Assembly (NCBI GenBank): GCA_021825225.1
Contig: JAKAIH010000015.1
Location: forward strand, 1-14,056
Direction of reading: 5' to 3'
From: Pseudomonadota bacterium
Lineage (GTDB): Bacteria > Pseudomonadota > Gammaproteobacteria > Burkholderiales > SG8-39
DNA: 14,056 nucleotides
The notes under the pieces: model-generated
The model's input: only the letters and a program-made list of their open reading frames with translations
Told to the model about the DNA's origin: nothing
Database searches by the model: none
Program-made: the position numbers and the translations under genes
In this document: positions 6,901 through 14,056 of the stretch, in pieces
Numbering within the stretch: the first letter of the stretch is position 1
Layout of the letters: each line of letters begins with the position of its first letter

Positions 6901-7324
6901 TGCGATCAACGCCGATGGCAGCCGCACCGCCAGCGCGAACGCCATGGATTTCTCGACCAAGAAAGGCTGGTATATGGATTTGCCATCCACCGGGGAACGG
7001 ATCAATACCCATCCGGGCCTGGCGTTGGGCGCTCTGGTTTTCACCTCCAACATCCCGAGCTCCGACGTCTGTGCACTGGGCGGCAAGAGCTTTTTCAACG
7101 TGCTCGATTACAAAACCGGAGGGTTCCTGACCAACTCCACGGTAACCTGGTCTTCACTATCCCTCGGCGACACGCTGGCCAGCCGGGCTGTATTGCTCAA
7201 ACTCCCCAGCGGCTCGGTCATGGGGCTGGCCAGGAAATCGGATGCGACTACCGTGTCGGTAAAGGTGCCGCTGCCGCCCAGTTCGCCCACCACCAAGCGC
7301 AAATCCTGGAAAGAGCTGATGTAA
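3950..7324 (+). CDS. pilY1: Type IV pilus tip adhesin and assembly factor PilY1
   Basis: A 1124-residue secreted protein of the PilY1/PilC family, carried at the pilus tip by the minor pilins and needed for assembly and adhesion. The signal peptide runs to about residue 31 (ending PSARA). A von Willebrand A-like domain follows: the metal site D56-N-S58-Q-S60-M and the strand FTMLITDG (D351) are visible, with a long insertion between them. The C-terminal half, from about residue 590, is the PilY1 beta-propeller, recognised by YRSRVHLLGDIINAEP, QGANDGMLHAFNTATG, GGLGKGGRGYYALDL and DYVYGGDLKGNVWRFDL. An RGD triplet is at 596-598. The calcium loop at 851-859 reads T-A-D-V-D-N-T-V-D, with threonine at the usual first aspartate. 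The ATG at 3950 follows GAAGGA and gives a clean signal peptide. The same frame is open back to 3251 through pilX. Confidence 0.93.
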   Translation: MKMRQRFRRKTIASVVIYSLILGQTIPSARAASTDISDIPMAVKSTVKPNVQVILDNSQSMDAFMSGKLVAGDDVNTRGNIGRQVMRDAITAYRNSFNWGLMTYGMTSSPGLYSTWAYYLGSSTGMTFTDDCVGYVSGVPAGYPPTPGISASNGNRRCLANPQPFSPGGAYVTYDQTGDDANIQDVLYDTGTYTTAWALTAGTGTGYKFYSTHKTASGNSWTSADFSGDPFGCGNCTLNFTPTDAGYLPSNPPITRQLYLPRAWGYLSSITGSGTIDEAVQADSTAHYNNLMAKLANETSGSTSEVKNGAVFTPLKGSLDSTKTYFSTSYQSKPSPIAYSCQKNFTMLITDGLPTGKTNGTLYSAADRTNTCTWSTSSNSCTSGSFGVAATDAINSVTALRSTTNATNSSPYDIQTYVVALGDTVANANAISVMNAMAYAGGTGSAYLANDAASFRSAIDIVAANIVAKTGSAAAVAVANANVIAGDNASYASSYNSGTWTGDLAAYPVDLTTGQPNTATPIWTAGSAQTQLDARTAASRKIASYTGTTGTGQGVQFQPTTATTATKLSAAQQTLLNSPTTPPGPTDGAAVVAYLRGDRSGETAGTYRSRVHLLGDIINAEPVVVRAPATNYGDTGYSAFKTANAGRTRIVLQGANDGMLHAFNTATGAEEWAYVPNLVMAGLNNFSRKSGFVHKFLVDGTPVSSDVDFSNTSGVTGNPAAAWHTIVVGGLGKGGRGYYALDLTSTTAADEAALAGKVLWEFPNSATSATDKANIGYSFGRPVIVKTKAKGWVVLVASGYNNGTGDSGGDGTGYLFVLNARTGDLIKAIGTGAGSATDPSGLAHISGYVETADVDNTVDYVYGGDLKGNVWRFDLTSTNTNQWGVTRLATLVDSVGNVQPVTTEPELARVNIGGGVYKRFVYVGTGLYLGDSDIPGSTGANAYASQTQTMYGLVDDLSTPSPATNPVINLQTTPPRTMLSQQTLAINADGSRTASANAMDFSTKKGWYMDLPSTGERINTHPGLALGALVFTSNIPSSDVCALGGKSFFNVLDYKTGGFLTNSTVTWSSLSLGDTLASRAVLLKLPSGSVMGLARKSDATTVSVKVPLPPSSPTTKRKSWKELM

Positions 7325-7403
7325 TGGCAGCGCCAGGGAAAAGCGATGCAAGCACAAGCACTCCATGCGGGATAGACCCGAACACAAGGAAAAGGAGAAA
7401 AAA

Positions 7404-7655
7404 ATGAACGTCGTTCGATTCCTCTTGCTCGCGTTGGTTCTGACGCCTGCGGCGAATGCGGTACAGCTACAAGACAAGGACAGGGACAAGCTCGACCAAA
7501 CCCGCGGCAAGGCGGGTACCATTCGCCGGGCCGATCCCCGGCAGGTGCAATCGCCGCGCCCGAGCGCGTCCGAACGCGCAAGTCAACGGCGCGGCGTCGA
7601 GGAGAAGGCGCGCGCGGAGCGCTCCCCTGCGGCGCCGCGCGGCAAACTGCCGTAA
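7404..7655 (+). CDS. Small secreted, very basic protein of unknown function
   Basis: An 83-residue reading frame that I do not recognise. The start is well supported: AAAGGAG lies six bases before the ATG, after an A-rich spacer. Residues 1-19 (MNVVRFLLLALVLTPAANA) look like a signal peptide with a signal peptidase I site. The mature part of about 64 residues starts VQLQDKDRDKLDQTRGK, has many arginines and lysines, several prolines and no cysteine, and is probably disordered. It begins 79 bases after pilY1 on the same strand, so it may be the last gene of the pilus operon. It could be a periplasmic or secreted accessory to pilus assembly or adhesion, but this rests on position only. Confidence 0.6.
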   Translation: MNVVRFLLLALVLTPAANAVQLQDKDRDKLDQTRGKAGTIRRADPRQVQSPRPSASERASQRRGVEEKARAERSPAAPRGKLP

Positions 7656-7704
7656 GCGTCGTCCCCAAGCTCATCGTGTTCCTCCAACGAGGAGAAACGA
7701 CACC

Positions 7705-7770
7705 ATGACCACCAAGTGCCTATCGGCAGCGGCGTCGCGCCGACGCGCCGCGTCTCCTGCCGCGAACTGA
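7705..7770 (+). CDS. Possible 21-residue peptide or leader frame
   Basis: ATG at 7705 follows a good ribosome binding site, GAGGAG, with about nine bases between. The frame encodes MTTKCLSAAASRRRAASPAA and one further residue before the stop. It is arginine-rich and alanine-rich with one cysteine. There is no recognisable domain. It could be a true small protein, the damaged start of a longer gene, or a chance frame. The strong ribosome binding site is the only argument for it. Its last third is folded into a strong GC hairpin. Confidence 0.25.
   Translation: MTTKCLSAAASRRRAASPAAN
7729..7751 (+). terminator. Strong GC hairpin near the end of the pilus operon
   Basis: GCGTCG (7732-7737) and CGACGC (7741-7746) form a perfect 6-bp stem with a three-base loop. 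Further G and C bases on both sides (7729-7731 and 7748-7751) can lengthen the stem past one bulged base. No run of T follows, so it is not a classical rho-independent terminator. It may stabilise the end of the message or slow polymerase before the convergent ispH gene. Confidence 0.3.
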
Positions 7771-7794
7771 TACACGATCAGTAAGGACGGGCGC

Positions 7795-7815
7795 GGGACG
7801 GACATCCTCCGCCCC
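7795..7815. terminator. Imperfect hairpin between the two convergent operons
   Basis: GGGACGGA (7795-7802) and TCCGCCCC (7808-7815) pair with one A-C mismatch around a five-base loop. The position, between the last plus-strand frame and the ispH stop codon, suits a terminator working in both directions. There is no T run on either side, so the call is weak. Confidence 0.25.
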
Positions 7816-7857
7816 GCATTGCCGGTGCAGCTCGCGGTTCAATCACCGCTCGCGCGA

Positions 7858-8799
7858 TCAACGCTCGGCGGCAGCCCCGCCGGCGAGCCCCTTGGGTAGG
7901 GGGAAAGTCACGCCCTCCTCCTTGCCCTTGAGCTGGTTGACCCGCTTCGCCCCCAGTTCCTGCAGCCTGGCGATGACTTCCAGCACCAGCACTTCCGGCG
8001 CCGAAGCACCGGCGCTGACGCCGACGCGCTCGCAGCCCTGCAGCCATTCCGGGCGCAGCTCCGACGCCTTGTCGATCATATGCGCCTTTACTCCCAGGGT
8101 CTGCGCCACTTCACGCAGGCGATTGGAGTTCGAGCTGTTGGGCGAGCCGACCACGATTACGAGATCGCATTGCGGCGCCAGGAATTTCACCGCGTCCTGG
8201 CGGTTCTGCGTGGCGTAGCAGATGTCGTCCTTCTTCGGGCCGACTATGCCGGGGAAGCGCCGTTTCAGCGCTGCGACGATCGCCGCAGCGTCATCCACCG
8301 ACAACGTGGTCTGGGTGACATAAGCGAGCTGATCCGGGTCCTCGACCTCGAGCCGCTCGACGTCCACTACCGTTTCCACCAGGTACATGCCGCTCGTCGC
8401 CTGGCCCATCGTGCCCTCGACCTCAGGATGCCCGCGATGGCCGATCATGACGATGCCGCGGCCCTGCTCGTGCATCTTGGCGACTTCGACGTGCACCTTG
8501 GTCACCAGCGGACAGGTGGCGTCGAATACCTTGAGGCCGCGTTGCTCTGCCTCGCGCCGGATCGCCGGCGCCACGCCGTGGGCGCTGAATATCACCGTGC
8601 TCCCCGAGGGCACCTGGTCCAGTTCCTCGACGAACACTGCGCCCTTGGCGCGCAGGTCATCGACCACGAACTTGTTGTGCACGACCTCGTGGCGCACATA
8701 GATCGGCGCGCCGTACAATTCCAGCGCGCGCTCGACGATGCTGATCGCGCGCTCGACGCCGGCGCAGAAACCGCGCGGATTGGCCAACAGGACTTCCAT
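7858..8799 (-). CDS. ispH: 4-hydroxy-3-methylbut-2-enyl diphosphate reductase
   Basis: IspH is a cytoplasmic iron-sulphur enzyme that makes isopentenyl and dimethylallyl diphosphate, the last step of the MEP isoprenoid pathway. The 313 residues match the usual length. The three cysteines that hold the [4Fe-4S] cluster are C12 (in PRGFCAGV), C96 (in [11 protein letters not shown]) and C194 (in [11 protein letters not shown]). The substrate-binding residues H41, H74, H124 and the proton-relay E126 (in HRGHPEVEG) are present, as is the [11 protein letters not shown] loop. The start ATG has AGCGGGG about nine bases upstream. It is the last gene of the ribF-ileS-lspA-ispH unit and starts 55 bases after lspA. 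It converges on the pilus operon. Confidence 0.96.
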   Translation of the reverse strand: MEVLLANPRGFCAGVERAISIVERALELYGAPIYVRHEVVHNKFVVDDLRAKGAVFVEELDQVPSGSTVIFSAHGVAPAIRREAEQRGLKVFDATCPLVTKVHVEVAKMHEQGRGIVMIGHRGHPEVEGTMGQATSGMYLVETVVDVERLEVEDPDQLAYVTQTTLSVDDAAAIVAALKRRFPGIVGPKKDDICYATQNRQDAVKFLAPQCDLVIVVGSPNSSNSNRLREVAQTLGVKAHMIDKASELRPEWLQGCERVGVSAGASAPEVLVLEVIARLQELGAKRVNQLKGKEEGVTFPLPKGLAGGAAAER

Positions 8800-8854
8800 G
8801 ATCAGACCCCGCTAATTGACTGGGCCACGCACCGGCCCGGACCATGGCGCGCGC

Positions 8855-9340
8855 TCATCGCGCCGTTCTCGCCCGCCCGGCGCCCGCACGGAAGCTGTCT
8901 GCAATCAGCAGCACCGCGCCCACGGTGATCGCCGAATCGGCCAGGTTGAACGCCGGCCAGTGCCAGCCGGCGAGGTGAAAATCGAGAAAATCGACGACGT
9001 GACCGAGCACGATGCGATCGAGCACATTGCCTGTCGCCCCGCCCAGGATCAGGGTGAGCGCGAGACAGAACAATTTTTCCTGCGCGTGGCGCGCCAGCAG
9101 CACGCTGATGACGACGATCGCAGTCAGCGCGATGGCGATGAATACGCCGCGCTGCCAGCCGGCGGCGCCGGCGAGAAAACTGAAGGCCGCTCCTTTGTTA
9201 TAGGTCAGCACCAGGTTGAAAAACCCGGTGTAGGCACGCATTTCGCCGTAGTCGAAGCTGGCGCTGATCCAGTACTTGGTCAGCTGGTCGAGCAGCACCA
9301 CCAGCAGCGCCCACGCGTACCAGGGTACGAGCTTACGCAT
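8855..9340 (-). CDS. lspA: Lipoprotein signal peptidase (signal peptidase II)
   Basis: LspA is an inner-membrane aspartyl protease that removes the signal peptide from diacylglyceryl-modified prolipoproteins. The 161 residues have the four-helix layout of the family. The conserved LDQLTKYW segment is near residue 18. The two catalytic aspartates are D108 in [11 protein letters not shown] and D135 in [11 protein letters not shown], and the conserved [15 protein letters not shown] lies between them. The motif [10 protein letters not shown] is also present. The ATG at 9340 was chosen because it begins [10 protein letters not shown] and overlaps the ileS stop by eight bases (ATGCGTAA), a typical sign of coupled translation. 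A longer frame upstream lies inside ileS and is rejected. Confidence 0.95.
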   Translation of the reverse strand: MRKLVPWYAWALLVVLLDQLTKYWISASFDYGEMRAYTGFFNLVLTYNKGAAFSFLAGAAGWQRGVFIAIALTAIVVISVLLARHAQEKLFCLALTLILGGATGNVLDRIVLGHVVDFLDFHLAGWHWPAFNLADSAITVGAVLLIADSFRAGAGRARTAR

Positions 9341-12173
9341 ACGTTCTCGCTTCCCCGGTACCATGCAGATTGGACTCGCAGCGGCCGCACAGGCCGGGAT
9401 GCGCGGCATCGGCAGCGCCGACGTCGTCGCGGTAATGCCAGCAGCGCTCGCACTTGGCATGCGCACTGGCGCTCACGATCACCGCCTCGTCCGCGGCCGC
9501 GCCGACCGCGGTGAGCGTCGCGCTGGAGGTGATCAGCACGAAGCGCAGGTCGTCCGCCAGCGTCTGCAGCAAGGCGAGTTTGTCGCCGCTCGCGCGGACC
9601 TCGACTTCGGCCTGCAGCGAGGAGCCGATCTTTCCGGCGACGCGCGCCTCTTCCAATTGCTTTTGCACCTCGGCGCGCACGCTGCGGATCCTGCCCCAGC
9701 GCTCGAGCAGTGCCTGCGAGTATCCGGCCGCCGGGAATTCGTCCCAGGTATGCGTGAACACCGTCTCGTCGCTCGCGCCGCCGGCGAGCGCCCACACCTC
9801 TTCCGCAGTGAAGGAAAGTATCGGCGCCATCAGCCGCACCAGGCGCTGCAGTATCTGGTACAGCGCGTTCTGCGCCGAACGCCGCGCCTTCGAGTCCTTG
9901 CCTGCCGTGTACAGCCGGTCCTTGAGTATGTCGAGGTAAAACCCGCCCAGATCCTCGGAGCAGAAGCCCTGCAGCTTCTGCACCACGAAATGGAAATCGT
10001 AATTTTCGTAGTCGCGCATCATCTCCTGCTGCAGCGACTGCGTCAGCGCCAGGGCATAACGATCGATCTCGAGCCAGTCCTCGACCGGCAAGGCGTGCGC
10101 CTGCGGGTCGAAATCGGCGGTGTTGGCGAGCAGGAAGCGCAGCGTGTTGCGGATGCGGCGGTAGCTCTCGACCACGCGTTTCAGGATTTCGTCCGAGATC
10201 GACAGCTCGCCCGAGTAATCCGTCGCCGCCACCCACAGGCGCAGGATTTCGGCACCGAGGCTTCCCGCAACCTTCTGCGGCTCGAGTGTGTTGCCCAGGG
10301 ACTTCGACATCTTGCGGCCCTGGCCGTCGACGAAGAAGCCGTGCGTGAGCAGACCCTTGTAGGGCGGCACGCCGTTCAGCATGCAGGACACCAGCAGCGA
10401 GGAGTGGAACCAGCCGCGATGCTGGTCGGAACCTTCCAGGTACAGGTCGGCCGGGAACTGCAGTTCGGCCCCATGCGAGCCGGCGCCGCCCGCCTTGCCG
10501 CCAGGCCCGCCCATCACGGTCTGATGCGTCGAGCCGGAATCGAACCAGACGTCCAGCGTGTCCTTGATCTTGACGTAGTGCTCGGCCTCCGCGCCCAATA
10601 GCTCCTGCGGATCGAGCGTCTGCCAGGCCTCGATACCGCGCTGCTCCACGCGTTGCGCCACTTGTTCCAGCAATTCGGGCGTGCGCGGATGCAGCTCGCC
10701 CGTTTCCTTGTGGATGAAGAACGGCATGGGCACGCCCCATTGGCGCTGGCGCGACAAGGTCCAGTCGGGACGATTGGCGATCATGCCGCGCAGGCGCGCC
10801 TGGCCCCAGTCCGGGTAGAAGCGCGTGTTGTCGATGCCGCGCAGTGCGGTCGTGCGCAGGGACTCGGCAGGCTTCACGCCCTTGAAACCCGGCGGCTCGT
10901 CCAGCGCGGCGAACCACTGGGTGCTGGCGCGGTAGATGATGGGCGTCTTGTGGCGCCAGCAGTGCATGTAGCTGTGCGCGTAATCTTCGGAATGGAACAG
11001 CGCACCGACTTCGGCGATCTTCTTCACCACCTCCGGGTTGGCCTTCCAGATCATCATGCCGCCGAAAAACGGCAGCGAGGACGCGTATTTCCCGTCCGGC
11101 ATCACCGGCGTGAGGATCTGCTCGTCCTTCATGCCGTAGCGGCGGCAGGAATCGAAGTCTTCGACGCCGTAGGCGGGCGCGCTGTGCACGATGCCGGTGC
11201 CGGTTTCGAGCGTCACGTATTCGCCCAGGTACACCGGCGCCAGCCGCTCGTAGAACGGGTGGCGGAACGCGATCAGTTCCAGCGCCTTGCCCTTGCATGA
11301 GGCGAGCGTCGTGCCCGCGAGCCCGTAGCGCGCGAGGCAGGCGTCCTGCAAGTCCGCGGCCAGGATCAGCAAACCGCGCTCGGTCGCAACCAGGTTGTAG
11401 ACATGGTCCGGGTGCGCGTTCAGCGCCTGATTGGCAGGAATGGTCCAGGGCGTGGTGGTCCAGATGACGATCCAGCCCCGGTCCAGCGGAAGTTTGGCCA
11501 GTCCGAAGGCTGCGGCGATCTTCTCAGGCTCGGCGAAGGCAAAGCCGACATCGATGGCGAAGTCCTTTCGGTCGGCGTACTCGACTTCGGCTTCGGCCAG
11601 GGCAGATGCGCAGTCGAAGCACCAGTTCACCGGCTTCAGCCCGCGGTAGACGTAACCCTTCTCCAGTATCTTCCCCAGCGTACGGATCTCGTCGGCCTCG
11701 TTGCCGTAGGCCATGGTCTGGTAGGGATGGTCCCAGTCGCCGAGCACGCCCAGGCGCCGGAAATCCTGTTTCTGCCGCTCGATCTGCTCTGCGGCATAGG
11801 CGCGGCACAGACTCTGCGTCTTCTCCACCGGCAGGTGCTTGCCGTGGTGCTTTTCGATCTCGCGCTCGATCGGCATGCCGTGGCAGTCCCAGCCGGGCAC
11901 ATAGACTGCGTCGTAGCCGGCCAGGTTGCGCGACTTGACGATGATGTCCTTGAGAATCTTGTTGATCGCGTGGCCGAGATGGATGTTGCCGTTGGCGTAA
12001 GGCGGGCCATCGTGCAGGATGAACTTCGGCCTGCCCTTGGAGGCGGCGCGGATTTTCTCGTAGAACTTTCCATCCTGCCATTGCTTGACCCACAGCGGCT
12101 CGCGTTTGGCGAGGTCGCCGCGCATGGGAAAGGGCGTGTCGGGAAGGTTCAGCGTATTTTTGTAATCAGCCAT
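9333..12173 (-). CDS. ileS: Isoleucyl-tRNA synthetase
   Basis: IleS charges tRNA-Ile with isoleucine in the cytoplasm and edits misactivated valine. The 946 residues are close to the E. coli enzyme. The class I signature HLGH is at 65-68, after [10 protein letters not shown], and KMSKS is at 621-625. The connective editing domain lies between them, with the recognisable [13 protein letters not shown] segment near its start. The C-terminus carries the zinc site C908-x2-C911 and C929-x2-C932 typical of the bacterial type. The start [11 protein letters not shown] at 12173 is preferred to a TTG seven codons upstream, which has no ribosome binding site; the site for 12173 is itself weak (GAAAAG). 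It follows ribF by 79 bases and overlaps lspA. Confidence 0.97.
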   Translation of the reverse strand: MADYKNTLNLPDTPFPMRGDLAKREPLWVKQWQDGKFYEKIRAASKGRPKFILHDGPPYANGNIHLGHAINKILKDIIVKSRNLAGYDAVYVPGWDCHGMPIEREIEKHHGKHLPVEKTQSLCRAYAAEQIERQKQDFRRLGVLGDWDHPYQTMAYGNEADEIRTLGKILEKGYVYRGLKPVNWCFDCASALAEAEVEYADRKDFAIDVGFAFAEPEKIAAAFGLAKLPLDRGWIVIWTTTPWTIPANQALNAHPDHVYNLVATERGLLILAADLQDACLARYGLAGTTLASCKGKALELIAFRHPFYERLAPVYLGEYVTLETGTGIVHSAPAYGVEDFDSCRRYGMKDEQILTPVMPDGKYASSLPFFGGMMIWKANPEVVKKIAEVGALFHSEDYAHSYMHCWRHKTPIIYRASTQWFAALDEPPGFKGVKPAESLRTTALRGIDNTRFYPDWGQARLRGMIANRPDWTLSRQRQWGVPMPFFIHKETGELHPRTPELLEQVAQRVEQRGIEAWQTLDPQELLGAEAEHYVKIKDTLDVWFDSGSTHQTVMGGPGGKAGGAGSHGAELQFPADLYLEGSDQHRGWFHSSLLVSCMLNGVPPYKGLLTHGFFVDGQGRKMSKSLGNTLEPQKVAGSLGAEILRLWVAATDYSGELSISDEILKRVVESYRRIRNTLRFLLANTADFDPQAHALPVEDWLEIDRYALALTQSLQQEMMRDYENYDFHFVVQKLQGFCSEDLGGFYLDILKDRLYTAGKDSKARRSAQNALYQILQRLVRLMAPILSFTAEEVWALAGGASDETVFTHTWDEFPAAGYSQALLERWGRIRSVRAEVQKQLEEARVAGKIGSSLQAEVEVRASGDKLALLQTLADDLRFVLITSSATLTAVGAAADEAVIVSASAHAKCERCWHYRDDVGAADAAHPGLCGRCESNLHGTGEARTYA

Positions 12174-12252
12174 TTTGCTTTTCGCAGGTTTCAATTGGTA
12201 GGATGGAATTCAGCGGGCACCGCGGCGGACACAGGCACCCGGGATTCCTTGT

Positions 12253-13188
12253 TCACGCGCGTTCTTTCGCCGCCAAGAACTCTTTTGCTATTTCGCAATC
12301 CAGGGCGATGCGCGCATGCAGCGCGACGAGGTTCGGAAATTTTTCCTCGTCGCGTATCTTGTACAGGAAATCGACGCGCAGATGCCGGCCATAGAGCTCG
12401 CCGGCGAAATCGAACAGATGCACCTCGAGCTTCGCCCGCCCGCTGTTGTCGACCGTGGGGCGCAGGCCCAGGCTCGCCGCGCCGTAGCGCGTATGTCCTG
12501 CGCCATCGAGGGTGCGCACCGCGAAGATCCCGGACAAGGGCGGCCGGTTGTGCCGCAGCTGCACGTTGGCGGTGGGATAGCCGATCTGGCGGCCGAGCTT
12601 GTCGCCATGCACCACGCGGCCGCTGATGCTGTACGGACGGCCAAGCAGTGCCTCTGCAGCGTCCAGCCGGCCCGCGGCGAGCGCCGCGCGCACGGCAGAA
12701 CTCGACACGCGCACGCCTTCTTGCTCCACCGTGGACATTGCCTCCAGGCCAAAACCGTACCTGCCGGAAGCTTCCTGCAGCAGCGCGAAATTGCCTGCAC
12801 GGCGTGCGCCGAAGCGGAAATCATCGCCGATCAGCAGCCAGCGCATCCCCAGACCGGCAAGCAGCACCTGTTCGATGAATTCCTGCGGCGAGCGGCTGGC
12901 ATAGGCCCGGTTGAAGCGGCTGACCTGCACGCACTCTACGCCCTGTGCGGCGAGCAATTCCAACTTCTCTCTGAGCGAGGTGAGCCGCGTAGGCGCGGTC
13001 TGCGGCGAAAACAATTCCAGCGGATGAGGCTCGAAGGTGAGCACGCAGGCGCGCAGGCCGAGCTCGCGCGCGCGCTGCTTGAGGCGCGCGAGCATCGCCT
13101 GATGACCGCGGTGCACGCCGTCGAAGTTGCCGATGGTAAGCGCGGTCGGCGACTGGCTGAGCTTGGAAATGCTGCGGCAAACCCGCAT
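12253..13188 (-). CDS. ribF: Bifunctional riboflavin kinase / FAD synthetase
   Basis: RibF phosphorylates riboflavin to FMN and adenylates FMN to FAD. The 311 residues have the two expected domains. The N-terminal nucleotidyltransferase shows GNFDGVHRGHQ at 20-30, LTFEPHPLELF, GDDFRFGARR and the VSSSAVRAAL segment. The C-terminal kinase domain begins GRPYSISGRVVHGDKLGRQI and continues GYPTANV, with GLRPTVDN, the conserved LEVHLFDF and LRVDFLYKIRDEEKF. The start ATG at 13188 has no strong ribosome binding site but lies about 28 bases from the predicted transcription start. It is the first gene of the operon with ileS, lspA and ispH, an order also seen in E. coli. Confidence 0.96.
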   Translation of the reverse strand: MRVCRSISKLSQSPTALTIGNFDGVHRGHQAMLARLKQRARELGLRACVLTFEPHPLELFSPQTAPTRLTSLREKLELLAAQGVECVQVSRFNRAYASRSPQEFIEQVLLAGLGMRWLLIGDDFRFGARRAGNFALLQEASGRYGFGLEAMSTVEQEGVRVSSSAVRAALAAGRLDAAEALLGRPYSISGRVVHGDKLGRQIGYPTANVQLRHNRPPLSGIFAVRTLDGAGHTRYGAASLGLRPTVDNSGRAKLEVHLFDFAGELYGRHLRVDFLYKIRDEEKFPNLVALHARIALDCEIAKEFLAAKERA

Positions 13189-13223
13189 GTTCGGAATCCG
13201 CTTTTGAAAAGCTAAAACGCTGA

Positions 13224-13252
13224 ATTATAGCGGCTTTCCACCACCTCCGGAA
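13224..13252 (-). promoter_or_regulatory. Predicted promoter of the ribF-ileS-lspA-ispH operon
   Basis: Read on the minus strand, TATAAT (13224-13229) is a perfect -10 box. TTCCGG (13247-13252), 17 bases upstream, matches the -35 consensus only in its first two bases. Transcription would start near 13217, giving a leader of about 28 bases before ribF. The location, in the only gap of some size between dsbB and ribF, supports it. Confidence 0.5.
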
Positions 13253-13285
13253 GGCGAATCGGGCCCGCGCCAGTAGCTGCGGAAT

Positions 13286-13801
13286 TCAAGCCGCAGCGCC
13301 GGCGCGCGCGGCAGACAAGCATTTGGCGGCGAATAAAATTGCTGCGAGCGCCAGCAGGGAAAACCAGATGATGGACCACTCCGGCACCTGCAAGCCCAAA
13401 ACCGGATCATGCTGCGCCGTGCACTCGCCGCTCGCGTGAAACAGCCAGGGCAGCAGCTTGGCCGTCGGCAGCCTGTTGACAAATTCCTCCAGCAGGTCGA
13501 TGCCGCAGCCGAATTTCGGGTGGTACAGCACCCACACATGCCGGATCGCGACGCCGAGGCCGGTCAGGGACACCAGCGCCAGGGCCGCACAATAGCCGGC
13601 GGCACCGCGGCGCCGCGGCGCCCTGAACGCCGCCACCAGCGCGATCAGGGCGACCAGCAGAAACGCGGCGCGTTGCAGCACGCACAGCGGGCATGGCGCC
13701 TGCCCTTTGAGGTGCTGCAGCACCAGCGCTTCCGCGAGCAGTGCCAGCGGGATCAGCGCGAAGCCTGCGAATACCCACCTGGATTTCAATTCGAGCTGCA
13801 T
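13286..13801 (-). CDS. dsbB: Disulphide bond formation protein B
   Basis: DsbB is an inner-membrane protein that reoxidises DsbA and passes the electrons to quinone. The 171 residues show four hydrophobic segments, near 10-28, 44-60, 70-88 and 143-160. The first catalytic pair is C37-P-L-C40 in the first periplasmic loop. The second pair is C99 (KFGCGIDLLEEF) and C127 (GECTAQHDPVLGL) in the second loop, as in active DsbB proteins. The ATG at 13801 gives a short cytoplasmic start, with AAGGAAA about 12 bases upstream. It follows the PEBP-like gene by 34 bases. Pilins and PilY1 in this window contain many cysteines and would be natural clients of the Dsb pathway, but no direct link is shown. 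Confidence 0.93.
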   Translation of the reverse strand: MQLELKSRWVFAGFALIPLALLAEALVLQHLKGQAPCPLCVLQRAAFLLVALIALVAAFRAPRRRGAAGYCAALALVSLTGLGVAIRHVWVLYHPKFGCGIDLLEEFVNRLPTAKLLPWLFHASGECTAQHDPVLGLQVPEWSIIWFSLLALAAILFAAKCLSAARAGAAA

Positions 13802-13835
13802 CTTGCGGCTATTTCCTTTTGATCCTTACCAAGCC

Positions 13836-14056
13836 TCAGGCGAGCCTGGGATTGAGCGTATAGATGCCGGTGAGGCTGGCCTTGTCCAGCACATGCCCCT
13901 TGATCGCCTGCAACAGCTCGCCACCCTTGAATGCGCCGTTCACCGGACAGCGCGCGCAGTCGAGCGCATACAGCGTGAATACGTAGTGGTGCAGGATTTC
14001 GTCGTTCCACGGCGGGCAAGGGCCGTCGTAGCCGAAATAGTTGCCGCTCATATCCT
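13836..14056 (-). CDS. PEBP / YbhB-YbcL family (Raf kinase inhibitor-like) protein, C-terminal part
   Basis: The last 73 or so residues of a phosphatidylethanolamine-binding-protein family member; the start is beyond the right edge. The segment YFGYDGPCPPWNDEILHHYV, followed by FTLYALD, is the family signature (GPCPP, a histidine before the Y-x-F strand, then YALD). The end GHVLDKASLTGIYTLNPRLA is typical of the YbhB/YbcL subgroup. The ATG at 14049-14051 is probably internal, because the signature normally lies in the middle of a protein of about 150 to 180 residues and the frame is open to the edge. Unusually, YALD is followed by C-A-R-C, a CxxC pair, where I expect other residues. The function of bacterial members is not well known. 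Confidence 0.85.
   Translation of the reverse strand, partial: DMSGNYFGYDGPCPPWNDEILHHYVFTLYALDCARCPVNGAFKGGELLQAIKGHVLDKASLTGIYTLNPRLA

Noticed and set aside
9276..10601. 441-residue plus-strand frame opposite ileS (and similar ones at 11403-12626 and 12316-13215)
   Set aside because: These are shadows of ileS and ribF caused by high GC content, without ribosome binding sites or family features.
9280..11298. 672-residue minus-strand frame inside ileS
   Set aside because: It is an alternative frame of ileS with an arginine-rich, alanine-rich product; the ileS frame has all expected motifs.
1..14056. CRISPR array, tRNA or rRNA genes
   Set aside because: No regularly spaced direct repeats and no tRNA or rRNA sequence patterns were seen on either strand.

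Overview
The window looks like a piece of a GC-rich betaproteobacterial chromosome. The main reasons are the gene order of a type IV pilus minor-pilin cluster (pilE-like, fimT, pilV, pilW, pilX, pilY1) and a ribF-ileS-lspA-ispH housekeeping operon. Genus and species cannot be read from the sequence. All assignments come from reading motifs by eye; no database search was run.

Region 1 (1 to about 677): the left edge carries the N-terminal 53 residues of an IS4-family (DUF4372-type) transposase pointing out of the window. A 7-bp hairpin lies over its ribosome binding site. The following half kilobase has no convincing intact gene. It holds a possible relic of a tyrosine-recombinase C-terminus, an inverted repeat and a weak promoter candidate for the pilus operon.

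Region 2 (678 to about 7770, plus strand): six tightly packed genes follow, with overlaps or short gaps, and probably form one transcription unit. They are a PilE-type pilin, the minor pilins FimT/FimU, PilV, PilW and PilX, and the large tip adhesin PilY1. In known systems these minor pilins prime pilus assembly and carry PilY1 at the tip. A short gene for a secreted, very basic peptide of unknown function follows pilY1 with a strong ribosome binding site. After it come a 21-codon reading frame and a strong GC hairpin. The most notable sequence feature is a run of eight G in pilX. The -1 frame from that run stays open through the rest of pilX, through the intergenic gap and into pilY1, so a one-base insertion or a -1 slip would give a PilX-PilY1 fusion.

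Region 3 (7858 to 14056, minus strand): read in the direction of transcription, a partial PEBP/YbhB-like gene and dsbB come first. Then come a perfect TATAAT box and the operon ribF-ileS-lspA-ispH. These make FAD synthetase, isoleucyl-tRNA synthetase, lipoprotein signal peptidase and the last enzyme of the MEP isoprenoid pathway. Compared with Escherichia coli, the operon lacks fkpB between lspA and ispH. Regions 2 and 3 converge around 7770 to 7858. Long reading frames opposite pilY1, ileS and ribF are shadows caused by high GC content.
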